Of a stretch of DNA of 64,000 nt, positions 58,857-64,000 are shown in pieces. Origin of the DNA: Acidimicrobiaceae bacterium (GTDB lineage Bacteria > Actinomycetota > Acidimicrobiia > Acidimicrobiales > RAAP-2); assembly GCA_027314705.1 (NCBI GenBank), contig DAHVAJ010000036.1, forward strand, positions 1 through 64,000, written 5' to 3'. The notes under the pieces are model-generated. The model worked only from the letters and a program-made list of their open reading frames with translations. It was not told the origin of the DNA and ran no database searches. Made by a program: the position numbers and the translations under genes. How positions within the stretch are numbered: position 1 is the first letter of the stretch; the number at the start of each line of letters is the position of its first letter.

Positions 58857-60797
58857 GTGAGCAACTTCCTGCAGTACACGATCTTCGGGATCATGCTCGG
58901 CGCCGGGTACGCCATCGCCGCCACCGGCCTGGTGGTGACCTACACGACCTCGGGGGTGTTCAACTTCGCCCAGGGGGCGCTCGGCATGATCGCCGCCTTC
59001 TGCTACTGGGAGCTCGTCTCTGTCGACCACGTGCCCGTCCTGGTGGCCGTCCTGGTGGTGGTGGTCCTGGGCGGCGCCGTCGCCGGTGCCCTCGTCGAGC
59101 GGGTCCTCATGCGCCGACTGCACGGCGCGTCGGCCGAGCGGCCGGTCATGGTCACCCTCGGTCTCCTCGTCATCCTCACCGGCGTGGCCACCATCGTGTG
59201 GAGCCCGACGACGTCCCGCTCGGTGGACAACATGGTCCACGGCCAGTTCCGCCTGGTCGGGATCAACATCCAGTACCAGGAGGTCCTCATCATCGGGGTG
59301 GCGCTGGCCGTGGCGGCCGGGCTGCGGGCCCTCTTCCGGTCCACACGCAGCGGCTACGCCCTGCGCGCCGTGGTCGACGACCCCGACCTGTTGGCCATGG
59401 CCGGGGTCTCGCCCAATCGGATGAGCCAGTACGGGTGGATGCTCGGCACCATGATGGCGGCCCTGGCCGGGGTGCTGCTGGCCCCGACCCAGACCTCTGG
59501 CATCAGCATCGCGGCGATGACCCTGCTGGTGGTCAACGGCTACGCCGCGGCCATCGTCGGCCGCCTCCGCAGCATCCCGGTGACCTTCGCCGCCGCCGTC
59601 GCCATCGGCCTGGCCGAGAACTACGTCATCAACTACGTCCTCCCCCACCTGCCCCAGAACCTGACGCCCGACATCACCTACGCCCTGCCCATGGTGTTCC
59701 TGTTCCTCGCCCTGGTCACGCTGCCGTCGGTCCGGCTCCGGGCCGTCGGACGCCTCACCACCATGCGGGCACCCCGGGTGGCCGGTGGATTCGAGTCCAT
59801 CGTCGCCGGCCTCGTCTTCTTCGTGGCCGCCGCCATCGTGGCGATCACCTTCGCCAACACCGCGTTCAAGGGAACCACCGTGCTCGACCTCGGCGGCCTC
59901 ATCATGTCCCTCGGCATCGTCGGGCTCTCGCTCGTCCTCCTCACCGGCTACTCCGGCCAGGTCTCCCTGTGCCAGTTCGCCTTCATGGGCATCGGGGCCT
60001 TCGTGATGGGAAAGGTGGCCGGCGGCGGCTCGGTCCTCGGGCTGCTGGCCGCCACCGCCGTCTGCGCCGGCATCGGGGCCCTGGTCTCCCTGCCCACCGT
60101 ACGGCTCTCCGACCTGTACCTGGCCCTGGCCACCTTCGCCTTCGCCGACGCCGTGGCCACCGGGTTCTTCGCCGACAACCACATCTACGGAGCCGGCGGG
60201 GTGAGTATCGGCCGGATCGTCCTACCCGGGCTGTCCTTCGGCGGCGACCAGGCCGAGTTCCTGATGGTGACGGCCTTCTTCGTGCTGGCGGCGTGGCTGG
60301 TCCTGGCCATCCGGCGCAGCTTGTTCGGCCGCCGGCTGGTGGCGGTCAACGACTCGCCCGCGGCCTACGCCACCGTGGGCCTCGACATCGGCTTCACCAA
60401 GGTCGCCGTCTTCGCCATCGCCGCCGGGATGGCCGGCCTGGCCGGCGCCCTCTACGGCACCGTCCAGGGCGTGGTCGGCCAGACCGACTTCGCCATCTTC
60501 CCGGGCGTCATCTTCGTCCTCTTCGTCACCATCTGGTCGATCCGGACGGTGAGCGGGGCCTTCCTCGCCGCCGTGACCTACGTCGTGCTCAACCAGGTCT
60601 GGCCCAACGGCGTCGGGCTCTTCGCCGGGTTGGGCATCATCCTGATCGGGCGGGCGGCCAGCGGCCTCCTCGGTATCGAGGCCCTCCAGGTCCGCCTCCC
60701 GTGGGTGAAGGGGTCGCCGGACACGGCCGGAGTCCGGCCTGCCGCCCCCCTCGGCGGGCCGGCCATGGCCGGGGGGAGCTCGCGTGTCGCCGGCTGA
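58857..60797 (+). CDS. fused LivH-LivM ABC transporter permease
   Basis: This 646-aa protein carries both permease halves of a branched-chain amino acid-type ABC importer. Residues 1 to about 295 are LivH-like (GLVVTYTTSGVFNFAQGALGM, ALRAVVDDPDLLAMAGVSP). From about 310 it is LivM-like (LVLLTGYSGQVSLCQFAFMGIG, LRLSDLYLALATFAFA-type segment, LVAVNDSPAAYATVGLDI). It should have 16 or more spans. In most bacteria these are two genes. The GTG start has AGGGG upstream, 58 bp after the binding-protein stop. It overlaps the ATPase gene by 14 nt. Confidence 0.92.
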   Translation: MSNFLQYTIFGIMLGAGYAIAATGLVVTYTTSGVFNFAQGALGMIAAFCYWELVSVDHVPVLVAVLVVVVLGGAVAGALVERVLMRRLHGASAERPVMVTLGLLVILTGVATIVWSPTTSRSVDNMVHGQFRLVGINIQYQEVLIIGVALAVAAGLRALFRSTRSGYALRAVVDDPDLLAMAGVSPNRMSQYGWMLGTMMAALAGVLLAPTQTSGISIAAMTLLVVNGYAAAIVGRLRSIPVTFAAAVAIGLAENYVINYVLPHLPQNLTPDITYALPMVFLFLALVTLPSVRLRAVGRLTTMRAPRVAGGFESIVAGLVFFVAAAIVAITFANTAFKGTTVLDLGGLIMSLGIVGLSLVLLTGYSGQVSLCQFAFMGIGAFVMGKVAGGGSVLGLLAATAVCAGIGALVSLPTVRLSDLYLALATFAFADAVATGFFADNHIYGAGGVSIGRIVLPGLSFGGDQAEFLMVTAFFVLAAWLVLAIRRSLFGRRLVAVNDSPAAYATVGLDIGFTKVAVFAIAAGMAGLAGALYGTVQGVVGQTDFAIFPGVIFVLFVTIWSIRTVSGAFLAAVTYVVLNQVWPNGVGLFAGLGIILIGRAASGLLGIEALQVRLPWVKGSPDTAGVRPAAPLGGPAMAGGSSRVAG

Positions 60798-61662
60798 GGG
60801 GAGTGCAGCCGGGGCGGACGTGCTCACGGTGTCCGACGTCGCCGTGCGCTTCGGCGGGGTGGCCGCCCTGCGGGAGGCGTCCCTGACCGTGCGGGCCGGC
60901 ACCGTCACCGGCCTCATTGGCCCGAACGGTGCCGGGAAGACGACCCTGTTCAACGTGGTGAGCGGGCTCCAGCACCCCGACCGGGGCACGGTCCGGCTCT
61001 TCGGCACCGACATCACCCGGATGAAGCCCCACCGTCGGGCCCGGCTGGGCCTGGCTCGCACCTTCCAGCGGTTGGAGCTCTTCGGGACGCTGTCGGCCGG
61101 TGAGAACGTCCAGGTCGGCTTGGAGTCGTCGGTCAAGTGGTGGCAGTGGCGCCACGTACGCTCCTCCTTCCCGACGATCCGCAACCGGCGCGCCGACGGC
61201 GCAGAGGCCCGACCGACCGGCCCCGGGTCCACCGCGGTGGTGACCTCGGACCGGCTGCTCGACGGGGTCGGCCTGGCCGGGCTGGCCGACCGACAGTCGA
61301 GCGCCCTGCCCACCGGTTCGGCGCGCATGGTCGAGCTGGCCCGGGCCCTGGCCCTCGCCCCCAAATTGCTCCTGCTCGACGAGCCCGGCTCCGGCCTCGA
61401 CGACGCCGAGTCCCAGTCCCTCGGTGAGCTCCTCACCACCCTGGCGCGGGGTGGGATGGCCGTGCTCCTCGTGGAGCACGACATGGAGCTCGTCATGCGC
61501 ATCTGCGAGTACATCTACGTCCTCGACTTCGGGGACGTCATCGCCTCCGGGACGCCCGACGAGATCCGGACCAACCCGCTCGTCCAGGCCGCCTATCTCG
61601 GCGCCGTGGCCGGGCCGGCGGACGGGTCCGCGGGTGGCGGCGGCAACAGGGTGGAGGCGTGA
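60784..61662 (+). CDS. livG: LivG-like ABC transporter ATPase
   Basis: This 292-aa ATPase has Walker A GPNGAGKTT, the Q-loop RTFQRLELFGTLS typical of LivG, Walker B LLLLDEPGSGLD and the switch VEHDMELVM. The signature motif is degenerate, TGSARMVELARAL in place of LSGGQ; LivG proteins often read LPYGQQR here. An insert of about 30 residues (SSFPTIRNRRADGAEARP) lies in the helical domain. GTG start, inside the end of the permease gene. It works with LivF on the fused permease. Confidence 0.9.
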   Translation: MSPAEGSAAGADVLTVSDVAVRFGGVAALREASLTVRAGTVTGLIGPNGAGKTTLFNVVSGLQHPDRGTVRLFGTDITRMKPHRRARLGLARTFQRLELFGTLSAGENVQVGLESSVKWWQWRHVRSSFPTIRNRRADGAEARPTGPGSTAVVTSDRLLDGVGLAGLADRQSSALPTGSARMVELARALALAPKLLLLDEPGSGLDDAESQSLGELLTTLARGGMAVLLVEHDMELVMRICEYIYVLDFGDVIASGTPDEIRTNPLVQAAYLGAVAGPADGSAGGGGNRVEA

Positions 61663-62405
61663 GCGCCAACGGGCCGGCGGCCGGTGACGGGGCCACCACG
61701 ACGGCGCTGCCGCCGGCGGTGACCGTGACGGGCCTGCGGGCCGCCTACGGCAGGATCGAGGTCCTCCACGGCGTCGATCTCACCGTGCCGGCCGGGAGCG
61801 TCTTCGCGCTGCTCGGTCCCAACGGCGCCGGCAAGTCGACGCTGCTCAAGGTGATCTCGGGCCGGTTGCGGCCCATCGCCGGCGAGGTCCGGATCGGCGA
61901 GCTGACCGTGGGCCGGACCCCGGCCGAGAAGCTGGCCCGCCAGGGCGTCTGCGCCATCCCCGAGGGACGAGGCATCTTCCCCAACCTGACCGTCCGCGAG
62001 AACCTGCGCATCTGGACCTATCGCGGCGGCATCACCATGAGGGACGTCGAGGAGCAGAGCTTCGCCGCCTTCCCCCGGCTGAAGGAGCGGCGCCGCCAGA
62101 TGGCCGGCACCCTCTCCGGTGGTGAGCAGCAGATGCTGGCCATCTCACGGGCCCTCGTCACCAGACCCCGCCTCCTCCTCCTCGACGAGCTCTCGATGGG
62201 CCTCGCCCCTCTCGTGGTCCACGAGCTCTACGAGCTCGTGGAAGGCCTGGCCCGCCAGGGGATGACCGTCCTGCTGGTCGAGCAGTTCGTGACCACCGCC
62301 CTCGCCGTGGCCGACCGGGCCGCCATCATGGTCCACGGACGCGTCGAACAGGAGGGGACCCCCGAGGCGATGGGGGAGGCCGCCCTCAGCGCCTACCTGG
62401 CCTGA
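61659..62405 (+). CDS. livF: LivF-like ABC transporter ATPase
   Basis: This 248-aa ATPase has Walker A GPNGAGKSTLLK, CAIPEGRGIFPNLTVRENL (a LivF hallmark), signature LSGGEQQMLAISRAL, Walker B LLLLDELSMGLAP and VEQFVTTAL. The first 20 residues are a disordered extension. The GTG start overlaps the livG stop by 4 nt (GTGA), so the two ATPases are made in equal amounts. It is the last gene of the operon and ends 25 bp from the convergent valS. Confidence 0.92.
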   Translation: MSANGPAAGDGATTTALPPAVTVTGLRAAYGRIEVLHGVDLTVPAGSVFALLGPNGAGKSTLLKVISGRLRPIAGEVRIGELTVGRTPAEKLARQGVCAIPEGRGIFPNLTVRENLRIWTYRGGITMRDVEEQSFAAFPRLKERRRQMAGTLSGGEQQMLAISRALVTRPRLLLLDELSMGLAPLVVHELYELVEGLARQGMTVLLVEQFVTTALAVADRAAIMVHGRVEQEGTPEAMGEAALSAYLA

Positions 62406-62430
62406 CCGGTCGCGGGACCGCCGTCCGGGC

Positions 62431-64000
62431 TCACTCGGCGGCCAGCACGACCTCGGCCGACGGCTGGTCGCCGACGTGGGTCACCAGCCGGTGGACGTGG
62501 CCGGCCGCGCACAGGTCGGACTCGGCCGAGGCCAGGGCGTCGAGCCGGGCCGCTGCGTCCACCACCGTGAGGACGGCCACCTCGGCCCGCATGGAGCGCC
62601 TGGCCGTGGTCTTGGCCCGGCGCACCCGTCCGAGCACCTCGGCGGCCACCTCGAGCACGAGGTCCGTGGCCGGGTCGAGGGCCGGCACCGTGTCCGGCGG
62701 GACGCCGAGTTCGTCAGGAGTGGGCCACGCGGCGGCGTGCACCGAGCCGTCGCGCCACCACGACCACACCTCCTCGGTGACGAAGGGGAGGATGGGGGCG
62801 AGGAGGCGCAGGAGCACGGAGAGGGCGGCGGCCAGCGCGGCCCGGGCCGACGCCGTGCCCGCGTCGGCCCCCTCGCCGTAGGCACGGGACTTCACCAGTT
62901 CGAGGTAGTCGTCACAGAAGGCCCAGAAGAAGGCCTCGGTGCGCTCGAGGGCCCGGGCGTAGTCGTAGGCCTCGAAGGCCGTCGTGGCCTCGTCGACCAC
63001 GACGGCCAGCCGACCGAGCATCGCCCGGTCGAGCGGGGCGGTGACCGCCTCGACCGGCGGCACGGCCCCGGCGCCGCCCCCGTCGGTCAGACGGCCGAGG
63101 ATGAATCGGGAGGCGTTCAGCACTTTCGTGGCCAGGCGGCGCCCGACCTTCATCTGGCCCTCGTCGAAGGCCGTGTCGGTGCCGGGCCGGCCTCCGGCCG
63201 CCCAGTACCGCACGGCGTCGGCCCCGTGGGTCTCGATGAGCGGCAGGGGGGTGACCACGTCGCCCTTCGACTTCGACATCTTCTTGCGGTCGGGGTCGAG
63301 GACCCACCCGGAGATGGCGGCGTCGGTCCACGGCAGCGAACCGTGCTCGAGCTCGGAGCGGACCACGGTGGCGAAGAGCCACGTCCGGATGATCTCGTGG
63401 GCCTGGGGCCGGAGGTCCATGGGGAAGACCCGCGAGAAGAGGTCGGGGTCGTCCTCCCAGCCGCCGGCGATCTGGGGGGTGAGCGAGGAGGTGGCCCAGG
63501 TGTCCATGACGTCGGGGTCGCCCACGAATCCCCCGGGCGTCCCCCGTTGCGCTTCGGCGTACCCCGGGGGCACGTCGGTGGAAGGGTCGACGGGAAGCGC
63601 GGCCTCGTCCGCCAGGATGGGGGCGCCGTAGTCGGCCTCGCCAGCGCCGTCGACCGGGTACCAGACCGGGAAGGGGACGCCGAAGAAGCGCTGGCGGCTG
63701 ATGTTCCAGTCCGACGTCAGTCCCTCGACCCACGCCCGGTAGCGATGGGCCATGTAGGGAGGGTGCCACCGCAGCTCCTGGCCCCGGGCCAGGAGCCGGT
63801 CGCGCAGGGGCAGCGTCTCGACGAACCACTGCCGGGACGAGACGATCTCGAGCGGCCGCTCACCCTTCTCGTAGAACTTGACCGGGTGGGTGATGGGCCG
63901 GGGTTCGCCGAGCAGGTCGCCGGAGTCGGTCAGCAGCTCGACGATCCGCCGCTGGGCCTGGACCACGGTGCGCCCGACCAGGTCGGCGTAGGCGGTGGCG
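62431..64000 (-). CDS. valS: valyl-tRNA synthetase, C-terminal part
   Basis: The 3' 1570 bp (about 522 codons) of a class I aminoacyl-tRNA synthetase; the 5' end is beyond the right edge. It charges tRNA-Val. Visible are the editing/catalytic junction (SRQWFVETLPLRDRLL, then TSDWNISRQRFFGVPFPVWY), DVMDTWATSSLTP, the KMSKS loop KKMSKSKGD, and the anticodon-binding helices (LLRLLAPILPFVTEEVWSWW). DWNISRQR and WATSSL point to ValRS over IleRS. It lacks the long C-terminal coiled-coil arm of most bacterial ValRS and ends SAEVVLAAE, as in the shorter form some actinobacteria have. Confidence 0.93.
   Translation of the reverse strand, partial: ATAYADLVGRTVVQAQRRIVELLTDSGDLLGEPRPITHPVKFYEKGERPLEIVSSRQWFVETLPLRDRLLARGQELRWHPPYMAHRYRAWVEGLTSDWNISRQRFFGVPFPVWYPVDGAGEADYGAPILADEAALPVDPSTDVPPGYAEAQRGTPGGFVGDPDVMDTWATSSLTPQIAGGWEDDPDLFSRVFPMDLRPQAHEIIRTWLFATVVRSELEHGSLPWTDAAISGWVLDPDRKKMSKSKGDVVTPLPLIETHGADAVRYWAAGGRPGTDTAFDEGQMKVGRRLATKVLNASRFILGRLTDGGGAGAVPPVEAVTAPLDRAMLGRLAVVVDEATTAFEAYDYARALERTEAFFWAFCDDYLELVKSRAYGEGADAGTASARAALAAALSVLLRLLAPILPFVTEEVWSWWRDGSVHAAAWPTPDELGVPPDTVPALDPATDLVLEVAAEVLGRVRRAKTTARRSMRAEVAVLTVVDAAARLDALASAESDLCAAGHVHRLVTHVGDQPSAEVVLAAE

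Noticed and set aside
1-64000. tRNA, rRNA, CRISPR, insertion sequence or prophage genes
   Set aside because: None were recognisable on either strand by reading; a tRNAscan or Infernal run would be needed to exclude small RNAs.

Overview
The window is 64 kb of very GC-rich DNA, densely coding on both strands with strong G/C bias at third codon positions. It looks like chromosomal DNA of an actinobacterium. Supporting signs are many GTG starts, a DosRS-type two-component system, a WS/DGAT acyltransferase, an F420-type (LLM) oxidoreductase, a monomeric isocitrate dehydrogenase and many acyl-CoA enzymes. Acidimicrobiia is a plausible placement, but that is inference. I see no rRNA, tRNA, CRISPR, insertion sequence or phage gene.

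Region 1 (1-26.6 kb) is an acyl-CoA/ketone catabolism island. It holds an ABC solute-binding lipoprotein (cut by the left edge), an acyl-CoA ligase, four crotonase-fold proteins, four acyl-CoA dehydrogenases (two in a divergent pair), an SDR, an SCPx-type thiolase translationally coupled to an HMG-CoA-synthase-like/DUF35 fusion, an amidohydrolase, a hotdog thioesterase, a fused two-domain CoA-transferase, a CaiB/BaiF CoA-transferase, an LLM oxidoreductase, and widely separated HyuA- and HyuB-like genes. Together they could activate, oxidise, hydrate and cleave an unusual acyl or ring substrate. The substrate cannot be read from sequence. A (methyl)isocitrate-lyase-family enzyme and a GlcG/HbpS protein close the island.

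Region 2 (27-33.2 kb) has icd, two unknown genes around a palindrome, and a copper operon copZ-copA-csoR with overlapping ends and a clear CsoR-type operator.

Region 3 (33.4-45.7 kb) holds a SHOCT membrane protein, a methyltransferase-fetA-fetB operon, an acyl-CoA dehydrogenase plus acetoacetate-decarboxylase-fold pair behind a DosR-like box, two hydrolases/acylases, a small P-loop kinase, an ArsB/SLC13-type permease, a Baeyer-Villiger-type monooxygenase, and a 52-aa Cys-rich protein whose start codon lies inside a second CsoR-like palindrome.

Region 4 (45.9-57.3 kb) resembles a dormancy/hypoxia locus: PNPOx-fold protein, universal stress protein, DosS-like kinase with the heme-ligand His, DosR-like regulator, a coiled-coil protein and a STAS protein sharing a DosR-like box, GNAT, crotonase, lipoprotein propeller, WS/DGAT and a membrane-anchored esterase.

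Region 5 (57.5-64 kb) is a branched-chain-amino-acid-type ABC operon with a fused LivH-LivM permease, followed by the 3' part of valS on the opposite strand.

Across the window many genes have a TAnnnT hexamer 6-8 nt before the start codon and no Shine-Dalgarno, which is the signature of leaderless transcripts.
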